DNA of 20,385 bases from Candidatus Saccharimonadota bacterium (GCA_020428115.1 JAGQNJ010000006.1:1-20385); one strand, 5' to 3'. Shown: positions 1 to 8,028, counted from the stretch's first letter. Notes: a model not told the origin generated them from the letters alone. Numbers and translations are program-made.

Positions 1-546
1 ACGGCTACATTGCCGAGTGGTGAATCTCCAGACTTTGCAAAGGTTCTGAATATTTGGGGTAAAGAAGATCTCGCTAGTAGCGGCTTGGGGCAGGGCGTTT
101 TCTCGGAGGCAATATTGGGTGTTGTACCATTCGGTAGACTTACACCAGCACAACGTGCCGAGTTGATCCAATTTATGAAGGATAACCAGGTTTACAGTGT
201 TGATTACAAAAACGCTACGCGTATTGAGCATGAGGGCAAAGCTGCATACCAGTATCAGGTGCAGATAAAACCCGATGCATATATTGCAATGCTTAAAAAG
301 TTTGATGCAATGATGGGACTTAACCAGTTGAGCGGGCTAGACGAAACACGTTATCAACTAAGCGCACCAATCGAATTACAGATGACGGTGGCTATTGATG
401 CACGACAACTTTCTGAGGTTAGCTATATACAGGCAGGACGCGTGGAGACATTTACCGGTTACGGCGCAAACGCCAACATACAGATTCCGACAGAATACAT
501 CACCCGACAAGAGCTCGAGCAACAGCTAAGCAAATTAGTTCAGTAG
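1..546 (+). CDS. C-terminal part of an unrecognised protein (5' end outside window)
   Basis: The reading frame is open from base 1 to the TAG at 544-546. A TTG at 10-12 is available, but the frame continues upstream without a stop, so this is most likely the last ~181 residues of a longer protein. The visible part is soluble and mixed alpha/beta, with no membrane segment. It has an Asp/Tyr-rich stretch near DNQVYSVDYKNATRIEHEGK and alternating hydrophobic strands towards the end, ending in a Gln-rich helix. The pattern of a strand, 'GKAAYQYQVQI', then a helix with 'YIAMLKKF' recalls secreted lipoprotein-like proteins of Saccharibacteria, but I cannot name a family. The next gene starts 35 bases downstream from its own -10 box, so the two are probably transcribed separately. 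Function unknown; coding status is well supported by the long open frame. Confidence 0.75.
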   Translation, partial: TATLPSGESPDFAKVLNIWGKEDLASSGLGQGVFSEAILGVVPFGRLTPAQRAELIQFMKDNQVYSVDYKNATRIEHEGKAAYQYQVQIKPDAYIAMLKKFDAMMGLNQLSGLDETRYQLSAPIELQMTVAIDARQLSEVSYIQAGRVETFTGYGANANIQIPTEYITRQELEQQLSKLVQ

Positions 547-567
547 CCAAACACCCCGCCTCTCGAT

Positions 568-573
568 TATACT
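568..573 (+). promoter_or_regulatory. -10 box (TATACT) of leaderless hydrolase gene
   Basis: TATACT ends 8 nt before the ATG at 582 and no Shine-Dalgarno sequence precedes that ATG. Transcription from this box would start at or just before the ATG. No convincing -35 is visible at 16-18 bp. Confidence 0.5.
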
Positions 574-581
574 AATAGCAT

Positions 582-1337
582 ATGCAGATTGTTGTTGATT
601 CGTTACTGATTGATTATTCAAAGATTGGAAGTGGCAAGAATACGATTGTATTATTGCATGGCTGGGGAGATTCAAGGCAAACCTTTGAGTTCCTAGAGAA
701 AGAGCTTGTAAATACATACACCGTAATTTCTCTCGATTTACCTGGGTTTGGCAAGAGCCAAGCTCCTGATACAGCCTGGGACCTAGCTGATTATGCAAGT
801 ATCGTGAGTAAGTTTTTGCAAAAACTTAATATTAGAGAAGTGTATGCGCTTGTCGGTCATTCAAATGGTGGTGCTCTTGCAATTTTCGCCTCGGGTACTG
901 GAGTCATTAATCCCGATAAGCTTGTTTTAATTGCTGCCTCGGGAATACGTAACCGTCAGAAGGGAAAGAGACTGGCAATAAAACTTGTGGCAAAAACTGG
1001 GAAAGTTGCGACTTTCTGGTTACCAAAAAATCAAAAGCAAAAGCTAAGAAAAAGGCTACATGGAAGCATTGGTTCAGACATGTTTGTTGCTCCACATTTG
1101 CAGGAAACCTACAAAAAAACAGTCAGGCATGATGTACAAGCAGAGGCAAGTAAGATAACCAAGCCGACACTGCTTATTTATGGTGAAAATGATAAGGCTA
1201 CGCCTCCGATTTACGGAGAAATCTACCATAATCTTATTCACGACTCAGTGTTAGAGATCATAGGTGGTACTGGACATTTTGTGCATAAGGACAAGCCTGC
1301 TCAAACACTTAAACTTATTGAGGATTTCTTGCGATGA
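582..1337 (+). CDS. alpha/beta hydrolase-fold protein
   Basis: A 251-residue alpha/beta hydrolase. The oxyanion-hole motif LLHGWG lies at residues 24-29, followed by LDLPGFGKS (51-59). The nucleophile elbow is GHSNGG, with Ser94. The acid is probably Asp204 in YGENDKATPP and the base His232 in GGTGHF, giving a complete Ser-Asp-His triad. A lysine-rich cap region spans about 122-180. There is no signal peptide, so the enzyme should be cytoplasmic. The fold covers esterases, lipases, C-C hydrolases and haloperoxidase-like enzymes, and the substrate cannot be read from the sequence. The ATG at 582 is chosen because a -10 box sits 8 nt upstream, and its TGA overlaps the ATG of the MurF-like gene by 4 bp. 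That translational coupling hints at, but does not prove, a role linked to the cell envelope. Confidence 0.9.
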   Translation: MQIVVDSLLIDYSKIGSGKNTIVLLHGWGDSRQTFEFLEKELVNTYTVISLDLPGFGKSQAPDTAWDLADYASIVSKFLQKLNIREVYALVGHSNGGALAIFASGTGVINPDKLVLIAASGIRNRQKGKRLAIKLVAKTGKVATFWLPKNQKQKLRKRLHGSIGSDMFVAPHLQETYKKTVRHDVQAEASKITKPTLLIYGENDKATPPIYGEIYHNLIHDSVLEIIGGTGHFVHKDKPAQTLKLIEDFLR

Positions 1338-2770
1338 GGAAGCTGGTGAGCATGTACACACCACGTTATGTGGTTGCAATAGTATATATGTTGCAGAGTA
1401 CTGAATATGAGGTCAGGCCATATCTAGCATGGCTGCGTCGGGTTCAAGATTTTACCAAGGTCATGTATCGCCGTGAGTTGCATAAAACTCGACCAGCAAT
1501 GCTGCTGCTTGTTGGTCTCTCGCTCGGTATGTCGCTACAAGTTGTGCTTGGCGTTGCATTGATTTGGGTTGGATACGATAGCGATCGTGTAGTATTGACT
1601 GTCATTGGAACGCTAGCAGTCGCTACGTACCCGTTTGTTTGGGCATATGGCGTCGTAATTTTACTGGTAATTGGGCGTGCACTTGTGATTAATCCAAAGC
1701 AAAAACGTCGTATTGCTCGATCGGGTAGAATTTTTGCGGATCACAAAGGGCGCAAAATTGCAGTCGCGGGTAGTTATGGCAAGACGAGCATGAAAGAGTT
1801 GCTAGTCACAGTTCTCAGTGAGGGCAAACATGTAGCTGCAACACCGGCAAATAAAAATGTCGCACTGAGCCATGCACAATTTGCAGAGAAGCTGACGGGA
1901 GATGAGGACATCGTAATACTAGAATATGGAGAAGGTCGCCCTGGTGATGTAGGGCATTTTGCAGAAGTGACCAAGCCAAACGAGGCTATCATTACTGGCA
2001 TAGCCCCCGCGCATCTCGATCACTATCCCTCATTGGAGGCCGCGGCAACGGACATATTCTCAGTAAGTACATATGTGGGTGATGAACACACCTATGTTAA
2101 TGCAAACTCAGAAGGGGTAGCGAGTTTTCTAAAATCTGGCATGCATGCCTATAGTGAAAAGGGCGCCTTGGGTTGGAACGTGAGCGCAGTCGAAATCAGT
2201 ATTCATGGAACCAGTTTTCGTATGCACAAAGGCTCCCAAGAGCTTGTAATAGAAAGCCATCTGCTGGGTAGGCATCATGTGGGGCCGCTTGCGTTTGTAG
2301 CAGCGTATGCCAACAAGCAGGGCCTAACAAAAGAACAAATCGAGGCAGGCACTAAAAAAACGAAGCCATTTGAGCACCGTATGGAGGCTCGTAATCTTCA
2401 CGGAGCGTGGTTACTAGATGACACCTATAACGGCAACATTGATGGCATGAAAGCAGGCTTGGCGCTGCTTGAGGAATTACCAGCAAAACGCAAGATCTAC
2501 GTGACGCCAGGTCTTGTTGATCAGGGCATTGAAACAGCGCGCGTGCATTCAGAGCTTGGACAAGCAATTGCCCGTACAAAGCCAGACCTAGTGGTACTCA
2601 TGGACAACTCAGCAACAACACAGATTCAACAAGGGCTTGAGCACGCTGGTTACGAGGGCAAGGTGCAAATCGAAGATCGACCACTTGAATTCTATAACAA
2701 TCTAGAACATTTTGTGGCTGCAGGAGATGTTATTATGCTGCAAAACGATTGGACAGATAACTACAATTAA
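1334..2770 (+). CDS. murF: MurF-like Mur ligase with N-terminal membrane domain
   Basis: A 478-residue Mur ligase. MurF joins D-Ala-D-Ala to the UDP-MurNAc-tripeptide using ATP. The ATP-binding P-loop is AVAGSYGKTSMKE (143-155). Family signatures follow: VILEYGEGRPGDVG, then TGIAPAHLDHYPS in the central domain, and EHRMEARNLHGAWLLDDTYN with NGN at the start of the C-terminal domain, matching the MurF D-(D/S)-x-Y-N motif. The N-terminal UDP-substrate domain of classical MurF is not recognisable. In its place is a ~140-residue region with two or more hydrophobic helices (about 55-80 and 86-114), predicting a membrane-anchored enzyme. Total length is close to normal (E. coli 452). It starts in an ATGA overlap with the hydrolase and is followed by ddl, the enzyme that makes its D-Ala-D-Ala substrate. 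MurF is the best assignment; another Mur-ligase-family activity is possible because the substrate domain is replaced. Confidence 0.82.
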   Translation: MRKLVSMYTPRYVVAIVYMLQSTEYEVRPYLAWLRRVQDFTKVMYRRELHKTRPAMLLLVGLSLGMSLQVVLGVALIWVGYDSDRVVLTVIGTLAVATYPFVWAYGVVILLVIGRALVINPKQKRRIARSGRIFADHKGRKIAVAGSYGKTSMKELLVTVLSEGKHVAATPANKNVALSHAQFAEKLTGDEDIVILEYGEGRPGDVGHFAEVTKPNEAIITGIAPAHLDHYPSLEAAATDIFSVSTYVGDEHTYVNANSEGVASFLKSGMHAYSEKGALGWNVSAVEISIHGTSFRMHKGSQELVIESHLLGRHHVGPLAFVAAYANKQGLTKEQIEAGTKKTKPFEHRMEARNLHGAWLLDDTYNGNIDGMKAGLALLEELPAKRKIYVTPGLVDQGIETARVHSELGQAIARTKPDLVVLMDNSATTQIQQGLEHAGYEGKVQIEDRPLEFYNNLEHFVAAGDVIMLQNDWTDNYN

Positions 2771-2787
2771 GCCGCATTAATTGCTTT

Positions 2788-2816
2788 TTGTAATTGCACA
2801 CACACGGGTGTATGAT
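2788..2816 (+). promoter_or_regulatory. promoter of ddl, leaderless
   Basis: TTGTAA (2788-2793), a 17-bp spacer and TATGAT (2811-2816) form a good sigma70-type promoter. The -10 ends 7 nt before the ATG at 2824, so the expected transcript starts at about that ATG. In-frame TTG 2794 and ATG 2812 lie inside the promoter and cannot be the start of such a transcript. Confidence 0.65.
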
Positions 2817-2823
2817 TGGTGGT

Positions 2824-3990
2824 ATGAAAACTATAGCCGTTATCTTCGGTGGGCGCTCCACAGAACATGATGTGTCGATTGTGACTGCGCTTGCCAGCAT
2901 CATCAAGCCACTTGAACTAACAAAACAATACCGTGTCGAGCCAATTTATATATCAAAAGACGGTGATTGGTATTGGGATCAAAAGCTCAAAAATATTGAC
3001 CTGTATCAAAGTGGTGAGATCGAAGAATTTATGCGCAAAGCTCCTAAGGTGCATCTACTCTTTGACAACGGTCTCACACTCGTTAAGTCTAGTCAATTTG
3101 CAGGGCGCAAGCAGTACAAAAAAATTGATGTTGTTTTCCCGGCGATGCATGGCACGCATGGTGAGGATGGTGAACTAATGGGTGTTCTAGAAATGGCAAA
3201 TGTTCCATATGTTGGCTGTGGTTTAGCGGCTAGTGCAGTGGCTATGGACAAAGTTCTATCAAAACAGGTTACCGAGAGCGCAGGGATAGCAAGCACACCA
3301 TGGACTTGGTTTTATTCATCAGACTTGCCGAGACGGCACAGCGAAATCATGAAGGAAGTAGAGAAACTTGCGTATCCAATTTTTGTGAAGCCCGCTCACT
3401 TGGGTTCTAGTATTGGTATTACCCGCGTCGAAAGCAGGGATATGCTCATGAACGCTCTAGAGGTTGCTGCGCATTACGATGATAAAGTGATTGTCGAACA
3501 AGGAGTTGCAAATCTAATTGAGGTAACACTTCCAATTATGGGCAACGAAGATCCTCTACCTGCATTACTCGAGCAGCCGATGTTGCACGCAGAAGACTTC
3601 TTTGATTTTGAAACCAAGTACATGCAAGGAGGCAAAAAAGGCGGGAAGAAGGGTGGCGCCGAGCAGGGTGCTCAGGGCTACAGCAAGATACCCGCAGACA
3701 TACCCAAAGATCTTTATGACAAAGCAGTGAAGTTAGGGATCGATAGCTACAAGGCTGTCGGCTGTAGTGGAATTGCACGAATTGATATGCTGATCGACGG
3801 TAAATCTCAACAAGTAATGTTCAATGAAATCAATCCGCTCCCGGGCAGCCTGTACTCACACAACTGGAAACAAGCAGGCGTCTCTGGCGTAGATTTGGTT
3901 TCCCGACTTGTTGCGTATGCCGAGCAACGGTGGCAATCACGGCAAAAAATAGCGACAAATTTTGCCACAAATTATCTAAAGCAGTTTTGA
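2824..3990 (+). CDS. ddl: D-alanine--D-alanine ligase
   Basis: A 388-residue ATP-grasp ligase that makes D-Ala-D-Ala for peptidoglycan. The N-terminus KTIAVIFGGRSTEHDVSIV is diagnostic. Further motifs are FPAMHGTHGEDGELMGVLE, PYVGCGLAASAVAMDK, the ATP-grasp segment IFVKPAHLGSSIGI, and the C-terminal metal- and substrate-binding part RIDMLIDG...MFNEINPLPGSLYSHNW. The start at 2824 is preferred over TTG 2794 or ATG 2812 because the promoter overlaps those codons and because the family begins at this MK-x-IAVIFGG. An odd feature is a Gly/Lys-rich insertion at residues 267-286 (MQGGKKGGKKGG, then AEQGAQGY) in the loop between FDFETKY and SKIPAD, where most Ddl proteins carry a short omega loop. 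It follows the MurF-like gene and is followed after 2 nt by the aminotransferase. Confidence 0.95.
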   Translation: MKTIAVIFGGRSTEHDVSIVTALASIIKPLELTKQYRVEPIYISKDGDWYWDQKLKNIDLYQSGEIEEFMRKAPKVHLLFDNGLTLVKSSQFAGRKQYKKIDVVFPAMHGTHGEDGELMGVLEMANVPYVGCGLAASAVAMDKVLSKQVTESAGIASTPWTWFYSSDLPRRHSEIMKEVEKLAYPIFVKPAHLGSSIGITRVESRDMLMNALEVAAHYDDKVIVEQGVANLIEVTLPIMGNEDPLPALLEQPMLHAEDFFDFETKYMQGGKKGGKKGGAEQGAQGYSKIPADIPKDLYDKAVKLGIDSYKAVGCSGIARIDMLIDGKSQQVMFNEINPLPGSLYSHNWKQAGVSGVDLVSRLVAYAEQRWQSRQKIATNFATNYLKQF

Positions 3991-3992
3991 TT

Positions 3993-4928
3993 ATGAGCGA
4001 CTTAGGGTATTCCAGTAGCATTGCGTATTTTCGCGGTAAATTTATTCCCGCTAGAAACGCAAACATAAATATTGCTAGTTCACCAGTTTTGTATGGATTA
4101 TCTGTATACACAGTTTTAGGCGCTCATTGGAATGAAGAGTCAAAAAACCTAAATGTTTTCAGACTCAAAGATCATTACCAAAGGCTGATCAACTCGGCTA
4201 AAATCATGAACTTTGATGACTTTAGTAAGCTATGTACTTATGAGGAATTTCAATCGACGATTATTGACCTTCTCAAAAAGAATAATGTCAAAGAAAATGT
4301 CCATATACGAGCGACGATATTTATCGATGAACTGATGTCTGGTACAAAAATGCAAGGTCTCAGAAATTCATGGGCAGCCTTTATTTACCCAATGCATCCT
4401 GTATTACCCGAGGCTGGTGCGAATGTCTGTGTATCCAGCTGGGTCAGGACTTCTGATAATGCAATACCGGCAAGGGCAAAAGTAAACGGTAATTATGGTA
4501 ATGCAAGCTTGATGAAGAATGAGGCTATAAAAAATGGCTATGACGATGCTATTGCTCTCGATAGCCTGGGGCATGTTGCTGAAGGTACAGTAGCAAACAT
4601 ATTTTTGGTGAGAGATGGGGTATTGATTACTCCTGACCACTCAACAGATATACTCGAGGGAATAACGCGTGACACGGTTTTTGCGCTAGCTAACCAACTA
4701 GGTATTGAGTGTGAGAGAAGGCCAGTTGATCGCACGGAGCTATATATCGCTGATGAAATTTTCTACAGTGGAAGCTCAGCAAAGATTACACCTATACTTA
4801 GTGTTGACAGACAGACAATAGGCAAGGGCAAAGTGGGTTCGTTAACGCAGAAGCTGATTCAGGGTCTAGCTGATGCTCAGCTTGGGAGATTACCGACGTT
4901 TGCTGACTGGCTTACTGATGTATACTAG
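3993..4928 (+). CDS. ilvE: class IV aminotransferase, branched-chain type (IlvE-like)
   Basis: A 311-residue PLP-dependent fold-type IV aminotransferase. It contains IAYFRGKFIPARNANINI at the N-terminus, LYGLSVYTVL, and RAKVNGNYGN, in which Lys163 is the expected Schiff-base lysine. GYDDAIALD, the cofactor-side motif GHVAEGTVANIFLV and ILEGITRDTV follow. The GNY-x-N and EG-x-x-x-N-I-F patterns favour branched-chain aminotransferases, which interconvert Leu, Ile and Val with their 2-oxo acids. D-amino acid aminotransferases share the fold, and position after ddl makes that alternative worth keeping, although the motif around Lys163 is not typical of them. ATG 3993 is chosen over the upstream in-frame ATG at 3930, which lies inside ddl; it begins 2 nt after the ddl stop, so the genes are probably co-transcribed. 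Its stop overlaps the -10 box of leuS. Confidence 0.82.
   Translation: MSDLGYSSSIAYFRGKFIPARNANINIASSPVLYGLSVYTVLGAHWNEESKNLNVFRLKDHYQRLINSAKIMNFDDFSKLCTYEEFQSTIIDLLKKNNVKENVHIRATIFIDELMSGTKMQGLRNSWAAFIYPMHPVLPEAGANVCVSSWVRTSDNAIPARAKVNGNYGNASLMKNEAIKNGYDDAIALDSLGHVAEGTVANIFLVRDGVLITPDHSTDILEGITRDTVFALANQLGIECERRPVDRTELYIADEIFYSGSSAKITPILSVDRQTIGKGKVGSLTQKLIQGLADAQLGRLPTFADWLTDVY
4921..4926 (+). promoter_or_regulatory. -10 box (TATACT) of leuS, overlapping the ilvE stop
   Basis: TATACT at 4921-4926 shares its last base with the TAG of the aminotransferase gene and ends 7 nt before ATG 4934. A weak -35 (TTTGCT, 4899-4904, 16-bp spacer) is possible. No Shine-Dalgarno sequence precedes leuS, consistent with a leaderless transcript. 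Confidence 0.5.
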
Positions 4929-4933
4929 AACAG

Positions 4934-7384
4934 ATGATGAAACGATACGATCCAAAATCCATTGAGCCGAAGTGGCAGCAGGCTTGGGCCGATCAGGAGC
5001 TATACAAGGCCATAGACTTCGATACAGATCGCCCTAAGTTTGTCATGCTTACAGAGTTTCCGTACCCTTCTGGAGACGGCCTACACATGGGTCATATGCG
5101 TGAATATACCCTCGGTGATGTTATTGCTCGGCACAAGCGTATGAATGGGCACAACGTACTCTTTCCGATGGGCTACGATGCTTTTGGCTTACCAACAGAA
5201 AACTATGCAATCAAGCACAAAATTGCGCCACAAGTTGCAACAGATCGCAATGTGGCAAATATTCAGAAGCAGTTTGATGCACTAGGCTCGAGTATTGACT
5301 GGACGCGCAGTTTTCGTACAACTGACCCAAGCTACTACAAATGGACGCAGTGGCTCTTTTTGCAGTTCTTTAAACACGATATGGCATATCAGGCAGAGGT
5401 TGATATTAACTGGTGCCCATTTTGTAAAACGGGTTTGGCTAACGAAGAAGTGGTCAACGGTCGTCATGAGCGCTGCGATACGATTGTCGAAAAGAAAACC
5501 CTCAACCAGTGGATGTTGCGCATCACCGACTATGCCGATCGCTTGATTGATGGTCTGCAAACAGTTGACTACCCAAGCCGTATTGCCGACCAGCAAATTA
5601 ACTGGATTGGCCGCAGCAAGGGCGCAGAAGTTGATTTTAGGCTCGATGATCATGATGATAGCGTGACAGTCTTTACTACTCGCCCCGACACATTGTACGG
5701 TGCAACGTTTATCGTGCTAGCTCCCGAGCATCCATTAGTCGAAGAAATCACTACCGAGGAGCAGCGCGCCGAAGTGCACAGTTATGTTAAGGCAACTCAG
5801 GCTAAGACAGAAATCGAGCGCCAAGACGCGAATCGTGACAAAACAGGAGTTGCCACGGGCAGCCATGCGATTAACCCTGTCAATGGTGCTAAGATTCCGA
5901 TCTGGATTGCTGACTACGTGCTAATGGGCTACGGCACGGGTGCTATCATGGCGGTTCCGGCACACGATGAGCGTGACTTCGAATTTGCCAAAAAGTATGA
6001 ACTACCAATTATGCGAGTAATTAAGAACGAAGCTCCAGATGATGCTTGCACCCACGAAGAAGGCAGGATGATTAACTCTGGCGATTATGACGATATGCCA
6101 AGCGCCGAGGCCCGCGACAAGATCGTTAAAGACCTTGAGAAAAAGGGTGTTGCCAAGGAGAAAATCAACTATCGTCTGCGCGACTGGATTTTTAGCCGCC
6201 AGCACTACTGGGGCGAACCAATCCCGATCATATACTGCGAGCACCATGGTGCCGTGCCTGTGCCTGATGATCAGCTGCCAGTTACCTTGCCCGAAGTCGA
6301 GAACTACGAACCAACCGATACAGGCGAAAGTCCGTTAGCTGCGATTACAGATTGGGTCAATACTACGTGCCCGACATGCGGTGGCCCAGCAAAGCGCGAG
6401 ACCGACACGATGCCTAATTGGGCGGGTTCGTCATGGTACTATTTGCGCTACTATGACGCACACAACAACAAAGCCTTTGCTGACCCCAAAAAGCTAGAGT
6501 ATTGGGGTGAAGTCGATCTGTACTTGGGCGGTATGGAGCACACGACACTGCACTTATTGTATTCACGCTTCTGGCACCAATTCTTTTATGATCAAGGCCT
6601 GGTCCCTACGCCCGAGCCATACCACGCTCGTCGTGGTCAGGGGATTATTTTGGCCGCTGATGGTTCCAAAATGAGCAAAAGTAAGGGTAATGTTGTTAAC
6701 CCAACAGAGATCATTGAGGCGGGCTACGGCGCAGATGCCATGCGACTTGCTATTGTATTTTTGGCACCTTATGATCAGACTACACCATGGAGTCCAGAAG
6801 GGGTTGGCGGCACACATAGGTTCCTTGCTCGTGTCTGGACACTTGTACACGAATATCTTGCGACCAGTCCGGGCAAGACTGAAGACACGCAACTACGAAC
6901 TTTGTTACACAAAACAACAAAAAAGGTTACTGAAGATCTCCACCAGATGAACTTTAATACTGCCATATCCGCACTCATGGAGATGACTAACGAATTGTAC
7001 AAGCTCAAGGCCAAAGATGGCTTTGCTGCTGGCGCCAGTTGGAAAGAGGCACTACAGGGCTTGTTGCAGCTTTTGGCTCCCTTTGCCCCGCATATTGCCG
7101 AGGAACTCTGGTATGAATTAGGCAACAAGCAGTCGATTCACACCAGTGAATGGCCGATCTTTGACGAGACGTACCTTAAATCTGACACCACGACAGTCGT
7201 CATACAGATCAATGGCAAAGTTCGCGGTCAGCTTACAGTTCCAACAGACAGCGATGAGACGGCTGTTGCCAAAATGGCAAAAAAGGACGACAAAATTGCT
7301 GAGTACATCGACGGCAAAGAAGTGGTAAAAACTATTTACGTGGCCAACAAACTACTTAGCTTTGTTGTTCGCGACGAGCGTTAG
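4934..7384 (+). CDS. leuS: leucyl-tRNA synthetase
   Basis: An 816-residue class I aminoacyl-tRNA synthetase that charges tRNA-Leu. The HIGH-type motif is HMGH (51-54) within FPYPSGDGLHMGH, and KMSKS lies at 579-583. The CP1 editing domain is present, with TTRPDTLYGATFIV and the GTGAIMAVPAHDERDFEFA segment that hydrolyses mischarged tRNA. Cys clusters WCPFCKTG...ERCD and CPTCGGP look like the zinc-binding or zinc-ribbon insertions of bacterial LeuRS. The LeuRS-specific signature DTMPNWAGSSWYYLRYYDAH is intact, and the C-terminal INGKVRGQL domain is present. It is somewhat shorter than E. coli LeuRS (860). ATG 4934 fits the -10 spacing; ATG 4937 directly follows it and cannot be excluded. The last 29 bases overlap the end of a minus-strand gene, with no terminator between them. 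Confidence 0.98.
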   Translation: MMKRYDPKSIEPKWQQAWADQELYKAIDFDTDRPKFVMLTEFPYPSGDGLHMGHMREYTLGDVIARHKRMNGHNVLFPMGYDAFGLPTENYAIKHKIAPQVATDRNVANIQKQFDALGSSIDWTRSFRTTDPSYYKWTQWLFLQFFKHDMAYQAEVDINWCPFCKTGLANEEVVNGRHERCDTIVEKKTLNQWMLRITDYADRLIDGLQTVDYPSRIADQQINWIGRSKGAEVDFRLDDHDDSVTVFTTRPDTLYGATFIVLAPEHPLVEEITTEEQRAEVHSYVKATQAKTEIERQDANRDKTGVATGSHAINPVNGAKIPIWIADYVLMGYGTGAIMAVPAHDERDFEFAKKYELPIMRVIKNEAPDDACTHEEGRMINSGDYDDMPSAEARDKIVKDLEKKGVAKEKINYRLRDWIFSRQHYWGEPIPIIYCEHHGAVPVPDDQLPVTLPEVENYEPTDTGESPLAAITDWVNTTCPTCGGPAKRETDTMPNWAGSSWYYLRYYDAHNNKAFADPKKLEYWGEVDLYLGGMEHTTLHLLYSRFWHQFFYDQGLVPTPEPYHARRGQGIILAADGSKMSKSKGNVVNPTEIIEAGYGADAMRLAIVFLAPYDQTTPWSPEGVGGTHRFLARVWTLVHEYLATSPGKTEDTQLRTLLHKTTKKVTEDLHQMNFNTAISALMEMTNELYKLKAKDGFAAGASWKEALQGLLQLLAPFAPHIAEELWYELGNKQSIHTSEWPIFDETYLKSDTTTVVIQINGKVRGQLTVPTDSDETAVAKMAKKDDKIAEYIDGKEVVKTIYVANKLLSFVVRDER

Positions 7385-7649
7385 TTGACTGTTCTCGCCA
7401 AGAATCGAGATCAATCACATCAGCTACTTGGTCTTCTCCAAACAGCTCAATGCACGTCTGACTATCGTCGGCCTCGACCGGAGATATATCAAACTCTGGA
7501 CCCATAGCAGTAAGTCCCAACCATTCTTGCGTGTACTGCCATGCTCTCTGTATGCGGGTCGGTGGGACTTGCTCTGCAGACACACGGCGACCTAGGGCTG
7601 CCATGGCAGCTTGGTGCTTCTCTATACTGTCGTACTCAGGCCTACGCAT
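7356..7649 (-). CDS. small hypothetical protein, convergent with leuS
   Basis: A 97-residue acidic, soluble protein that I do not recognise. It has a charged N-terminal helix (EYDSIEKHQAAMAALGRRV), a central Trp-containing stretch (RAWQYTQEWLGL) and a C-terminal acidic region with VADVIDLDSWREQ. There is no signal peptide or membrane helix. Its ATG follows immediately after the TAA of the 7650-8021 gene, with no base between, so the two should form one translationally coupled unit. Its 3' end overlaps leuS by 29 bp tail to tail. Evidence that it is real is the adjacency to a gene with a perfect promoter and the open frame; no function can be proposed. Confidence 0.6.
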   Translation of the reverse strand: MRRPEYDSIEKHQAAMAALGRRVSAEQVPPTRIQRAWQYTQEWLGLTAMGPEFDISPVEADDSQTCIELFGEDQVADVIDLDSWREQSTNARREQQS

Positions 7650-8021
7650 TTACTCGACAAATACCTGCATAGGTACTATTACCATTTCGCCGGGTTCATC
7701 TTTTAGGTCTGGGTTGTGTTCATTGATCCAGGCTTGTGCTTCACTCGAGCATTGACCCCAGTTCACGCCTGGTATTTTACGAACCGCAAGACTCCCCAGT
7801 CCTTCTTCGGCTTTCCGCGCGACGAGTTTTGTATCATCGTCAAATGTGCAAATACGCTCTTTGGCGGGGAAACGCACTGTTTCGTCACCAACAGTAATAG
7901 TTTGGTGTATGCTCGCGCCAACAAGCAAGCCCAACACGCCTGTAACACCACCAATAACAGCTCGTTTGATACGTCTGTTGCTCGGGTCTGTACTTTGCTC
8001 AGGGAGCTGTTCTCTAGACAT
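7650..8021 (-). CDS. small single-helix membrane protein, unknown function
   Basis: A 123-residue protein starting at the ATG at 8021. The N-terminus is polar and basic (MSREQLPEQ, then NRRIKR at about 17-22). A hydrophobic helix follows at about 23-41 (AVIGGVTGVLGLLVGASI), and the rest is a soluble domain with two Cys residues (RICTF and GQCSSEAQAW) that could form a disulfide if exported. The basic residues before the helix suggest an N-in, C-out anchor. Position 8057, an alternative upstream TTG, is the first base of a TTGACA -35 box, so translation cannot begin there on a transcript from that promoter. The -10 ends 7 nt before ATG 8021, predicting a leaderless message. It is divergent from rpmF and coupled to the 97-residue gene downstream. 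Family not recognised. Confidence 0.72.
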   Translation of the reverse strand: MSREQLPEQSTDPSNRRIKRAVIGGVTGVLGLLVGASIHQTITVGDETVRFPAKERICTFDDDTKLVARKAEEGLGSLAVRKIPGVNWGQCSSEAQAWINEHNPDLKDEPGEMVIVPMQVFVE

Positions 8022-8028
8022 AGAGCAT

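Noticed and set aside
2794..2823. Longer N-terminus for ddl from TTG 2794 or ATG 2812
   Set aside because: Both codons lie inside the TTGTAA-TATGAT promoter and precede the conserved family start MKTIAVIFGG.
5282..5653. 123-codon minus-strand frame inside leuS
   Set aside because: It lies opposite conserved LeuRS sequence with no promoter or ribosome-binding site.
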